DNA of 13,127 bases from Streptococcus oralis (GTDB lineage Bacteria > Bacillota > Bacilli > Lactobacillales > Streptococcaceae). The translations under genes were made by a program, and so were the position numbers. The notes under the pieces were generated by a model. It saw nothing but the letters and a program-made list of their open reading frames with translations, did not search any database and was not told the origin of the DNA. Each line of letters opens with the position of its first letter. Positions within the stretch are counted from its first letter, which is position 1. The stretch lies in contig CAJPKC010000008.1 of the NCBI GenBank assembly GCA_905370255.1, positions 1 to 13,127 of the forward strand. Reading direction: 5' to 3'. Positions 7,274-13,127 of this stretch are shown one piece after another.

Positions 7274-8368
7274 TTATCCTTCCAAAGCTTGACGCAAATC
7301 TTCAATCAAGTCTCTAGCATCCTCAATACCAATAGACAAGCGTAAAAGGTCATCGGTCAGTCCATAAGAATGACGAACCTCTGCAGGAATGTCTGCATGG
7401 GTTTGAGTGGTTGGGTAGGTAATCAGACTTTCAACACCACCCAGGCTTTCAGCAAAAGAGAATACTTTCAAAGTGTTTAAGATATGAGGGATACGCTTCT
7501 CATCTGCTACTTTAAAGGAAATCATTCCTCCACGTCCTGTATACAAGACTTCTTTGACAGCAGGTGATTGTTCTAAAAAGGCTACGATTTCTTGAGCATT
7601 AGCTGTTGAGCGCTCCATACGAAGTGACAATGTTTTAAGACCACGAATCAATTGATAACTATCAAATGGTGACAAAACAGCCCCTGTCGTGTTGAGATTG
7701 TAAAAGAGTTTTTCGTATAAATCCGCACTATCTGTCACAACCACACCAGCTAGAACATCATTATGTCCTGCAAGGTATTTTGTCGCTGAATGAAGGACGA
7801 TATCTGCTCCATCTTCAATTGGACGTTGGTAAATCGGGCTATAGAAGGTATTGTCGACGACAACTTTAGCACCCTTAGCATGAGCTAATTTTGACAATTT
7901 TTCAATATCAAATTCCAACATCAAAGGGTTGGTTGGTGTTTCGATATAAAGTACATCCACATCCTTTTCTAGCTCGGCAATTAGCTCTTCTTCTGTGTTG
8001 GCATAGGTAAAGTGGAAACGTCCTTCCTGCTCCACTTGATTGAACCAGCGGAAAGAGCCACCGTAAAGGTCACGGACAGCCAAAACCTTGCTTCCTACTG
8101 GAAAAACGCTAAAGGCTAACACAATCGCAGACATACCTGAACTAGTCGCTAAAGCATACTTGGCTGATTCAATAGCTGCCAAGACTTCCTCTGCCTTACT
8201 ACGAGTTGGGTTTTTAGTGCGAGTATAGTCAAATCCAGTGGATTGACCAAATTCTGGATGCTGATAAGTCGTTGAAAAGTGGATTGGTGTAACCAAAGCA
8301 CCTGTTGCTTCATCAGACTTGATCCCTGCTTGTGCTAAAATTGTGTTGATATGAAATAATTTGCTCAT
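7274..8368 (-). CDS. Cystathionine gamma-synthase / beta-lyase (MetB/MetC-like PLP enzyme)
   Basis: Cytoplasmic PLP enzyme of the Cys/Met metabolism family, acting in transsulfuration between cysteine and homocysteine on the way to methionine. Visible motifs: FDYTRTKNPTR (46-56), whose Tyr-x-Arg contacts the PLP phosphate of the partner subunit; SSGMSAI (76-82); DLYGGSF (100-106) with the PLP-stacking tyrosine; ETPTNP (143-148); VVDNTF (170-175); HSATKYLAGHND (193-204), with K197 as the PLP lysine; GGVESLITYP (310-319); and RLSIGIED (343-350). At 364 residues it is shorter than the usual 380-400. About 17 residues normally found between the VxYPGL and GGMISF blocks are absent (it reads VLYTGRGGMISF). 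The two activities, gamma-synthase and beta-lyase, cannot be separated by eye. The start ATG is preceded by GGAGGTAAAGT. First gene of a two-gene operon, behind an extended -10 promoter and a methionine-box palindrome. Confidence 0.93.
   Translation of the reverse strand: MSKLFHINTILAQAGIKSDEATGALVTPIHFSTTYQHPEFGQSTGFDYTRTKNPTRSKAEEVLAAIESAKYALATSSGMSAIVLAFSVFPVGSKVLAVRDLYGGSFRWFNQVEQEGRFHFTYANTEEELIAELEKDVDVLYIETPTNPLMLEFDIEKLSKLAHAKGAKVVVDNTFYSPIYQRPIEDGADIVLHSATKYLAGHNDVLAGVVVTDSADLYEKLFYNLNTTGAVLSPFDSYQLIRGLKTLSLRMERSTANAQEIVAFLEQSPAVKEVLYTGRGGMISFKVADEKRIPHILNTLKVFSFAESLGGVESLITYPTTQTHADIPAEVRHSYGLTDDLLRLSIGIEDARDLIEDLRQALEG
7277..7283 (-). promoter_or_regulatory. Ribosome binding site fixing the start of the MalY/PatB gene
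   Basis: GGAAGGA on the minus strand lies inside the last codons of the upstream gene, seven bases before ATG 7269. It supports this start over the ATG 36 bases upstream and suggests coupled translation of the two enzymes. Confidence 0.7.
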
Positions 8369-8394
8369 ACTTTACCTCCAAATCTATAGTAACT

Positions 8395-8403
8395 ATTGTA
8401 CCA
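8395..8403 (-). promoter_or_regulatory. Extended -10 promoter of the MetB/MetC-like operon
   Basis: The minus strand reads TGGTACAAT, with TACAAT at 8400-8395 and the TGn extension. No recognisable -35 is present at 17 bases, consistent with a promoter that needs an activator. Predicted start near 8388, about 20 bases before the ATG. Confidence 0.65.
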
Positions 8404-8444
8404 CTTATTTTGGATCCTTCGTTTTCTTGTTTTCAAGAGCTAGT

Positions 8445-8461
8445 TATAGTTTCAAACTATA
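8445..8461. promoter_or_regulatory. Methionine-box palindrome, candidate MetR/MtaR operator
   Basis: TATAGTTTCAAACTATA is a perfect palindrome of two 8-base arms around one central base. It matches the MET-box consensus I recall for streptococcal methionine and cysteine genes under the LysR-type regulator MetR/MtaR. Its centre (8453) is about 65 bases upstream of the predicted start (near 8388), the usual recognition-site position for LysR-type activators. The regulator gene itself is not in the window. Confidence 0.8.
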
Positions 8462-8462
8462 C

Positions 8463-8496
8463 AAAAACGATAGCTTCCTGAGAAACTATCGTTTTT
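8463..8496 (-). terminator. Rho-independent terminator after aliB
   Basis: AAAAACGATAGCTTC (8463-8477) and GAAACTATCGTTTTT (8482-8496) form a 15-bp stem with one mismatch (U·G in the aliB transcript) and a 4-base loop. On the minus strand the stem ends in a run of five T. Because A-runs and T-runs flank both sides it could act in both directions. It begins 18 bases after the aliB stop codon. Confidence 0.9.
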
Positions 8497-8513
8497 CCTG
8501 TTGAATAGACTGA

Positions 8514-10472
8514 TTATTTAACGTGTTTTGCTAATTCTTCTTGGGCTTTTTTATTAGATTCTTCTTTTTCTTTCAGCCATTTTTGTCTAGCTTCTTCATA
8601 CTCAGCCGTTGTGACAACCTTATCTTGCAACTTAACGTATTTGTATGATTCAACACCCTTGTTACCAGCTTGAGAGAAGGCGGCTGAGAATGGAACTGTT
8701 TTTCTCAATGTAGGTGTTCCACCTAGAGATACGTTTGGAATTGCTAGAGAGCTATCCACCAACCAAGCTTGTGCTTCAGCGTATTTATCATAACGTTTGT
8801 TCAAATCTTGTTCAGCATTGGCTTCTTCCAACATCTTAGTATAGACATCCAAACCAACAGCTGTTGCTTTAGCATTGGTTGCTCCTGGTTCCAAACCGAG
8901 GTTTTGTAGTGAGCCACCACTTGTTAAGCTAAGAGTATCGAGGTAAGTTGATGGGTCTTGGTAGTCTGGTCCCCAACCACCGTTATAAAGGTCATAGTCT
9001 TTTTGTGCAGCTGTATTCGCTAGATAACCAATACTATCCATTTCCTCAGTAGTCAGCATTTGAATATCGATAACGACATTATCTGCACCTAGAACAGATT
9101 CAATAGACTGTTTGAAAGAACTTGCCTCTAACACCCCCTTCTTAAAGGTTTGGTCAACCGGTAAATCCAGGTGAATTGGGAATTGAACACCTTTGGCTTC
9201 CAATTCTTTCTTGGCTTGAGCAAAGACTTCTTTGGCCTTATCGGCATTGTAGTAAGCATCTTGGGCATCAGCGAAGTTCATATTTTGCCATACTTGACCG
9301 TAATTGACCATCTTAGAAGCTACGACATCACCAAAATCTTTACCATCAAGTGTTACAAATGAAGGTGGAACAAGCAAGTTTCTGATAATCTTTGTTGCTC
9401 CCTCTGCCCCTTGTGACTGAGCTCCATAAGCTGTACGGTCATAGGCAAAGTTAATGGCTTGACGGAATGATTTGTTTAAGACTGCTTCTTGTTGGGCTGT
9501 CTTTTCAGCGTCTGTCGTTTTTGATGTGTGGTTATAAGATTTTCTATCTAAGTTAAAGTTAAAGTAGAAAGAAGTCGCAGTTTGCATACTGTAGATAATA
9601 TTATCCTTGTATTTCTCTTGCACACCTGCAAAACTTGAACTATTTGGATAGAGACGAGCAAAACTATAGACACCTTCGCTAAAGTTACGAACTAGTGCAT
9701 CTTGGTCGCTTCCATCATAGTAAGTCAACTTGACATCATCTACAAATACATTTTTTGCATCCCAATAGTTTGGATTTTTCTTGTATTCAAGAACAGATTT
9801 CGAAGTGAATGATTTGAGAATAAATGGACCATTATACAAGATGTTTGCTGGATCCACCTTACCAAAATCATCCCCTTTTGAGTTCAAGAAATCAGCATTT
9901 ACTGGGAACAGAATAGTTGCAGTTGTTTTTGAATTCCAATAAGGTTCTGGTTGAGTCAAAGTATATTGAACATTATGGTCATCAATAGTCTTAACTCCAA
10001 CTGTTGAAAAGTCTGTTGTGTTCCCACTAACGTAGTCAGCCAGACCAGCAACAGAATCTTGCACTAAATACAAGGCTTCTGAATTTTTATCTGCAGCATA
10101 TTTCAAACCTGTCACAAAATCTTGTGCTGTAACTGGAGCATACTCTTCACCTTCAGCTGTATACCATTTGGCGTCCTTACGAAGTTTATAAGTATATGTC
10201 AAACCATCTTGAGATACAGTCCAATCTTCTGCCAATGAAGGAATATAGTTCCCGTATTGATCATTTTCCATCAAACCATCAACCAAGTTTGTCACAACAT
10301 CACCTGTTGTTGCACGGTTTTCTAGGAGATAGTTAAGACTTGAGGGGTCATTACCATATACATAATTATATGTCTTTGTAGAACTAGCTGAGTTGCTACA
10401 AGCCGCCAATAGCAGACCGGCACTTAGGGCAACGCCTGCTAGCGTCAGATATTTTGCCTTAGACTTTTTCAT
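8514..10472 (-). CDS. aliB: Oligopeptide ABC transporter substrate-binding lipoprotein AliB
   Basis: Extracytoplasmic peptide-binding protein (SBP_bac_5, OppA type) of 652 residues that hands oligopeptides to the Ami permease in streptococci. The signal peptide MKKSKAKYLTLAGVALSAGL is followed by lipobox LAAC, with C25 as the lipidation and cleavage site. The mature protein begins with a short Ser/Thr linker. Typical family blocks follow: YGNDPSSLNYL, LAEDWTVSQDGLTYTYKLRKD, YNGPFILKSF, FRQAINFAYDR and GGWGPDYQDPSTYLD. It ends in a charged helix rich in Lys and Glu. I chose ATG 10472: the in-frame TTG 15 bases upstream lies in the GGAGG ribosome site itself. No permease or ATPase gene is adjacent, as expected for an orphan binding protein that shares the Ami transporter. 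The symbol rests on position and family resemblance; the paralogues AliA and AmiA are close relatives. Single-gene unit with its own promoter and terminator. Confidence 0.9.
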   Translation of the reverse strand: MKKSKAKYLTLAGVALSAGLLLAACSNSASSTKTYNYVYGNDPSSLNYLLENRATTGDVVTNLVDGLMENDQYGNYIPSLAEDWTVSQDGLTYTYKLRKDAKWYTAEGEEYAPVTAQDFVTGLKYAADKNSEALYLVQDSVAGLADYVSGNTTDFSTVGVKTIDDHNVQYTLTQPEPYWNSKTTATILFPVNADFLNSKGDDFGKVDPANILYNGPFILKSFTSKSVLEYKKNPNYWDAKNVFVDDVKLTYYDGSDQDALVRNFSEGVYSFARLYPNSSSFAGVQEKYKDNIIYSMQTATSFYFNFNLDRKSYNHTSKTTDAEKTAQQEAVLNKSFRQAINFAYDRTAYGAQSQGAEGATKIIRNLLVPPSFVTLDGKDFGDVVASKMVNYGQVWQNMNFADAQDAYYNADKAKEVFAQAKKELEAKGVQFPIHLDLPVDQTFKKGVLEASSFKQSIESVLGADNVVIDIQMLTTEEMDSIGYLANTAAQKDYDLYNGGWGPDYQDPSTYLDTLSLTSGGSLQNLGLEPGATNAKATAVGLDVYTKMLEEANAEQDLNKRYDKYAEAQAWLVDSSLAIPNVSLGGTPTLRKTVPFSAAFSQAGNKGVESYKYVKLQDKVVTTAEYEEARQKWLKEKEESNKKAQEELAKHVK

Positions 10473-10480
10473 AAACAGAA

Positions 10481-10485
10481 CCTCC
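10481..10485 (-). promoter_or_regulatory. Ribosome binding site fixing the aliB start
   Basis: GGAGG on the minus strand lies eight bases before ATG 10472. The alternative upstream TTG overlaps this site and so is not a credible start. With ATG 10472 the signal peptide has the normal short Lys-rich n-region. Confidence 0.8.
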
Positions 10486-10504
10486 AAATTTAAATATTTG
10501 TATC

Positions 10505-10533
10505 ATTATACAGCTATTGTTTTTTTTAGTCAA
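10505..10533 (-). promoter_or_regulatory. Consensus sigma-A promoter of aliB
   Basis: TTGACT (10533-10528), a 17-base spacer and a perfect TATAAT (10510-10505) on the minus strand. Predicted start near 10498, leaving a leader of about 25 bases. The first eight spacer bases are an A8 run. Confidence 0.85.
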
Positions 10534-10557
10534 GTGATTATGCTCTAAAAATTTATA

Positions 10558-10593
10558 TTTTTCTACATTTTTTATATTTTTTTGTATTTTTTT
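10558..10593 (-). promoter_or_regulatory. Helically phased A-tracts upstream of aliB, likely curved DNA
   Basis: On the minus strand four A-runs of 7, 7, 6 and 5 bases occupy 10593-10587, 10583-10577, 10573-10568 and 10562-10558. Their centres are 10, 9.5 and 10.5 bases apart, matching the helical repeat, so intrinsic curvature is expected. The block lies roughly 60-95 bases upstream of the predicted aliB start. An effect on promoter strength is inferred, not shown. Confidence 0.55.
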
Positions 10594-10596
10594 AAG

Positions 10597-10644
10597 AAAA
10601 AAAGAACAATTTAGACTTTTTTACGCAAAAAGTTTAAATTGTTC
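10597..10644 (-). terminator. Rho-independent terminator of the flippase gene
   Basis: GAACAATTTAGACTTTTT (10604-10621) pairs with AAAAAGTTTAAATTGTTC (10627-10644), an 18-bp stem with one mismatch and a 5-base loop. On the minus strand a run of seven T (10603-10597) follows. It begins 18 bases after the flippase stop codon. Confidence 0.92.
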
Positions 10645-10661
10645 ATTTTATTTATAAAGTA

Positions 10662-12284
10662 TTATGATAATTTTAATCGTGCTCGTAACTGATTTGCTTT
10701 TTCCTGTCCAATAACCTTATCCAAGAGACGAGTATAGAGACACATAACTCCGTAAAGACCGCCACCGATTGTACCAATTAAGGCGACATATAGGAAACTC
10801 CAGAAACGTCCAGTTGGTTGGAAGACAAATCCAATAATCCATTGCAAGAGTCCTACTAGAATAAACATAACTAGAGTCAAAATAGTAACTAAGATTGTTC
10901 TCTTCAGAATAATCTTTCGACGCGCACCTGTAACCTGACAGATATCACGATACATTAAAACAATTGGGATGATGAGACCGATAGTCGTTGAAATTAATGG
11001 TCCATAACTGTGGAAAATCGCTATTGATGGTAGTTGTAAAACGATCTTAGCAAGCGAACCATAGATAAAATATAGAACTGCCTTACGGTTACGGAACATA
11101 GCCTGAAGCATTGGAGACAAGACCATATACAAACCTAGGATTGTTGACTGCAAGACTGCAAAGACAAACAAGCCCAAAGCCAAACTATCAGGTTTACCGT
11201 AAAAGACTGTATAGAGGGGTTCCCCTACCATGACTACTCCAACCGTTGCAGGTAGTAGGAATAAGAAGAGCATGGTAATACTATCTTGCACCAACCGAGA
11301 AGCTGCTGGTAAATCACCCTTGACATAGTTCTCGGTCAAGAGGGGCAAACCAACGCTACCGATTGATACTCCTACGGAAATCAAAATCATGGTGATTTTA
11401 TTAGGATTGGCAGAGAAATAAGAAAACATGACAACCAAGTCTTCATTACTATAGTTGGTAAACCACTTCATGCTATTGATAAAGGTCATTTGGTCCAAGA
11501 TTTGGAAAAGCTGAATAGCCGAACCAGTCAAGATAAAAGGAATAGCTTCCTTAATCGTATCAACCAAAAGACTCTTACTATCAATCTTATCTCGAGTTTC
11601 AAATACTTTTTGAAGCAAACCTTCCTTGTAAAGGAAATAAAGTAAGACAGCGAAGCTAGCTACCATTCCCACAAAGGCTGCAAAGGTAGATTGGGTAACT
11701 GCTGATAGATAATCTTTTGAACCAAGCTTCATGATGATAAAGGTTGCTAAGAGCATCCAAATAACACGGATAACCTGCTCAGCGATTTGGCTCATAGCAT
11801 AGGGCTTGAGATTATTCATCCCTTGGAAAAATCCACGGATAACACTCATAGATGGGAAAATCAAGACCGCCCACGCTAGACTTTGCATAATTGGAATTAA
11901 GTCCTTACCGACTCCGGAAAGGTCCGCCAACCAAGGTGCAAAGAGGTATAAGATCAAGGCAAAGGCAAGTCCTAGCACAGTCATAAAGCCCAAGAAACTT
12001 CGAATCAGGGCAAAACTATGCTCTTCTTCTTGCATGGTATTGTATTTAGCGACCTGCTTAGCAACTGCAACTGGAATACCTGCTGTCGAAATCAACAAGA
12101 ACCAGGCGTAGATATTATAGCCCATGGTAAAGAGACCGTTAGCCGTTGCAGCATAAGTCCCCATCCAGATATACCAGGGAATAATGTAAATAGCCCCGAG
12201 CAGGCGACTGATAAAGTTACTTGCTGTTAGCCAGGCAGTCCCTCGTAACATCTGGGCCTGCTGATGATTATTTTCGTTAGACAT
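10662..12284 (-). CDS. ytgP: MurJ/YtgP-type polytopic flippase (MOP superfamily, polysaccharide transport family)
   Basis: Integral membrane protein of 540 residues with many hydrophobic segments spread over its whole length, consistent with the 12-14 helices of MurJ, SpoVB and Wzx-type flippases that move lipid-linked cell-wall precursors outward. The first helix holds SRLLG (26-30), like the conserved arginine-containing SRxLG of MurJ. Further family blocks are STAGIPVAVAKQVA (66-79) and RGFFQGMNNLKPYAM (150-164). The streptococcal orthologue YtgP was reported to replace E. coli MurJ, so lipid II translocation is the best guess; transport of another polymer cannot be excluded by eye. I chose ATG 12284 because GAGGAAG lies just before it; the ATG 15 bases upstream has no ribosome site. 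Divergent from murE, which makes a precursor used for its probable substrate. Single-gene unit with its own terminator. Confidence 0.9.
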   Translation of the reverse strand: MSNENNHQQAQMLRGTAWLTASNFISRLLGAIYIIPWYIWMGTYAATANGLFTMGYNIYAWFLLISTAGIPVAVAKQVAKYNTMQEEEHSFALIRSFLGFMTVLGLAFALILYLFAPWLADLSGVGKDLIPIMQSLAWAVLIFPSMSVIRGFFQGMNNLKPYAMSQIAEQVIRVIWMLLATFIIMKLGSKDYLSAVTQSTFAAFVGMVASFAVLLYFLYKEGLLQKVFETRDKIDSKSLLVDTIKEAIPFILTGSAIQLFQILDQMTFINSMKWFTNYSNEDLVVMFSYFSANPNKITMILISVGVSIGSVGLPLLTENYVKGDLPAASRLVQDSITMLFLFLLPATVGVVMVGEPLYTVFYGKPDSLALGLFVFAVLQSTILGLYMVLSPMLQAMFRNRKAVLYFIYGSLAKIVLQLPSIAIFHSYGPLISTTIGLIIPIVLMYRDICQVTGARRKIILKRTILVTILTLVMFILVGLLQWIIGFVFQPTGRFWSFLYVALIGTIGGGLYGVMCLYTRLLDKVIGQEKANQLRARLKLS

Positions 12285-12286
12285 AA

Positions 12287-12293
12287 CTTCCTC
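12287..12293 (-). promoter_or_regulatory. Ribosome binding site fixing the flippase start
   Basis: GAGGAAG on the minus strand sits just before ATG 12284. The alternative ATG at 12299 is preceded only by AT-rich sequence without a ribosome site, so the shorter protein is preferred. Confidence 0.65.
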
Positions 12294-12331
12294 ATTCATT
12301 TTTAATAACTAGGAAATGTTCCTTATCTTCC

Positions 12332-12360
12332 ATTATAAACTTTTCCTTGTTACTTGTAAA
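12332..12360 (-). promoter_or_regulatory. Sigma-A promoter of the flippase gene, overlapping the murE promoter
   Basis: On the minus strand TTTACA (12360-12355), a 17-base spacer and a perfect TATAAT (12337-12332). Predicted start near 12325, leaving a leader of about 40 bases that contains a small dyad AGGAA-ATG-TTCCT (12311-12323). The -35 element coincides with that of murE on the other strand. Confidence 0.75.
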
Positions 12361-12382
12361 ATTCAGACTTTCAGTTTACAAT
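12354..12382 (+). promoter_or_regulatory. Probable murE promoter, placing the mRNA start at the ATG
   Basis: TTGTAA (12354-12359), a 17-base spacer and TACAAT (12377-12382) on the plus strand. The usual +1, seven or eight bases on, falls at 12389-12390, which is the A of the murE ATG. The mRNA would be leaderless or nearly so. No better promoter is visible in the 105-base gap. Confidence 0.55.
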
Positions 12383-12389
12383 AGAAAGT

Positions 12390-13127
12390 ATGATAAAGAT
12401 TGAAACCGTATTAGATATTTTAAAGAAAGACGATCTCTTCCGTGAGATTATCGACCAAGGACATTACCACTATTATTTTAGTGATGTCGTTTTTGATAGC
12501 ATCTGCTACGATAGCCGAAAAGCTCAAGAAAATAGTCTCTTTTTTGTCAAAGGTGCAGCATTTAAGAAGGAATTTCTTCTTTCGGCAATCTCACAAGGAC
12601 TCGGTTGGTATGTAGCCGAGCAGGACTACGAAGTAGGCATTCCTGTTATTGTCGTTAGCGATATTAAAAAAGCTATGAGTTTGATTGCCATGGAGTTTTA
12701 TGGCAACCCTCAGGAAAAATTAAAATTACTTGCTTTCACTGGTACTAAAGGAAAAACTACGGCAGCTTACTTCGCCTACAATATCTTAAATCAGCAATAT
12801 CGTCCAGCAATGTTATCAACCATGAATACAACTTTGGACGGTAAAACTTTCTTCAAGTCTGCTCTGACAACACCTGAAAGCATCGACCTCTTTGATATGA
12901 TGGCCCAGGCTGTTAAGAATGGAAGAAGCCACCTTATCATGGAAGTTTCTAGTCAAGCCTACTTGGTGAAGCGAGTCTACAGCCTCACTTTTGATGTAGG
13001 AGTTTTCCTCAATATCAGCCCAGACCATATTGGGCCTATTGAACATCCAACCTTTGAAGACTACTTCTACCACAAACGTCTCTTGATGAAAAATAGCCGA
13101 GCAGTTGTCATTAATAGCGATATGGAC
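12390..13127 (+). CDS. murE: UDP-MurNAc-L-alanyl-D-glutamate--L-lysine ligase MurE (C-terminal half beyond window)
   Basis: Cytoplasmic ATP-dependent ligase that adds the third stem-peptide residue to UDP-MurNAc-L-Ala-D-Glu; in streptococci this is L-lysine. The frame is open for 246 codons from ATG 12390 to the right edge; the full protein is normally about 480 residues. Visible motifs: [19 protein letters not shown] (37-55) of the UDP-sugar-binding N-domain; P-loop TGTKGKTT (117-124); STMNTT (143-148); LTTPESIDL (159-167); MEVSSQAY (184-191); NISPDHIG (208-215); and YHKRLLM (227-233), whose K229 is the expected carbamylated lysine. The lysine-versus-diaminopimelate specificity motif lies in the missing C-terminal part, so lysine is inferred from the organism. 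There is no strong ribosome site (only AGAAAG), in keeping with the possible leaderless start. Divergent from the flippase gene. Confidence 0.97.
   Translation, partial: MIKIETVLDILKKDDLFREIIDQGHYHYYFSDVVFDSICYDSRKAQENSLFFVKGAAFKKEFLLSAISQGLGWYVAEQDYEVGIPVIVVSDIKKAMSLIAMEFYGNPQEKLKLLAFTGTKGKTTAAYFAYNILNQQYRPAMLSTMNTTLDGKTFFKSALTTPESIDLFDMMAQAVKNGRSHLIMEVSSQAYLVKRVYSLTFDVGVFLNISPDHIGPIEHPTFEDYFYHKRLLMKNSRAVVINSDMD

Noticed and set aside
7270..7305. Earlier ATG at 7305 as the start of the MalY/PatB gene
   Set aside because: It would overlap the upstream gene by 32 bases, add 12 residues not typical of the family, and lacks the good ribosome site that precedes ATG 7269.
10473..10487. TTG at 10487 as the aliB start
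   Set aside because: The TTG is part of the GGAGG ribosome site serving ATG 10472, and the shorter start gives a normal lipoprotein signal peptide.
10540..10556. Possible CodY-type box (AATTTTTAGAGCATA on the minus strand) upstream of aliB
   Set aside because: About four mismatches to AATTTTCWGAAAATT in a very AT-rich region; too weak to list although CodY control of peptide uptake would make sense.
11806..12230. Open frames on the plus strand opposite the flippase gene
   Set aside because: They overlap a well-supported membrane protein gene, have no ribosome sites and give Lys/Arg/Ser-rich products without recognisable domains; they are shadows of the real gene.
12311..12323. Small dyad AGGAA-ATG-TTCCT in the flippase leader
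   Set aside because: Only 5-bp arms; expected by chance and no known operator matches it.
12816..13073. 85-codon frame on the minus strand inside murE
   Set aside because: murE on the plus strand has intact ligase motifs throughout this stretch; the antisense product has no family features.
1..13127. Mobile elements, BOX/RUP-type repeats, CRISPR arrays, toxin-antitoxin pairs, tRNA or riboswitches
   Set aside because: Read on both strands; no repeated units, transposase fragments, tRNA-like cloverleaf or T-box/riboswitch-length leader was recognised. All leaders are short.

Overview
The window comes from a low-GC Gram-positive coccus of the genus Streptococcus, most likely the mitis/oralis/pneumoniae group. 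I infer this from the MurC, MurE and AliB-type sequences, the L-lysine-type cell-wall genes, the strong AGGAGG-like ribosome sites, and a gene order that matches, from memory, the core pneumococcal chromosome (murE / flippase / aliB / two C-S enzymes / SNF2 / hypothetical / murC / acetyltransferases). I cannot fix the species. No insertion sequence, prophage, CRISPR array, rRNA or tRNA is visible. This reads as core chromosome, not an accessory island.

Layout, right to left, since almost everything is on the minus strand. murE (12390 to the right edge, plus strand, incomplete) diverges from a MurJ/YtgP-type lipid flippase (12284-10662). Their promoters overlap back to back at the -35 elements. 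The flippase ends in a strong terminator. An AT-rich stretch with helically phased A-tracts follows, then a consensus promoter drives the peptide-binding lipoprotein AliB (10472-8514), which also ends in a strong terminator. One base further on is a perfect 17-bp palindrome of the streptococcal methionine-box type. It precedes a two-gene operon of PLP enzymes, a MetB/MetC-like enzyme (8368-7274) and a MalY/PatB-type C-S lyase (7269-6103), closed by a terminator at 6060-6098. A further transcription unit starts at an extended -10 promoter near 6040: a SWIM-SNF2 helicase-like ATPase (6011-2913), a disordered hypothetical protein (2866-2273) and murC (2261-927). A second promoter inside the end of the SNF2 gene can drive the last two separately. 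Two tandem GNAT acetyltransferases follow. The first (918-403) is broken by a nonsense codon and the second (406 to the left edge) is cut by the window.

Functionally the window joins peptidoglycan precursor synthesis (MurC adds L-Ala, MurE adds L-Lys) and lipid-linked precursor export (YtgP/MurJ) with peptide import (AliB) and sulfur amino-acid metabolism (the two C-S enzymes). The sulfur operon is probably under methionine control. Genes are tightly packed: overlapping ATGA junctions and stop codons embedded in Shine-Dalgarno sites suggest translational coupling. No gene-free stretch exceeds 300 bases; the largest gaps (10473-10661, 8369-8513, 12285-12389) hold the promoters and terminators listed.

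I did not find a wholly new system. The points most worth checking are the methionine-box operon, the interrupted acetyltransferase, the overlapping divergent murE/flippase promoters with a possibly leaderless murE mRNA, the curved DNA before aliB, an 18-bp perfect palindrome in the 3' end of murC, and the uncharacterised protein coupled to murC.
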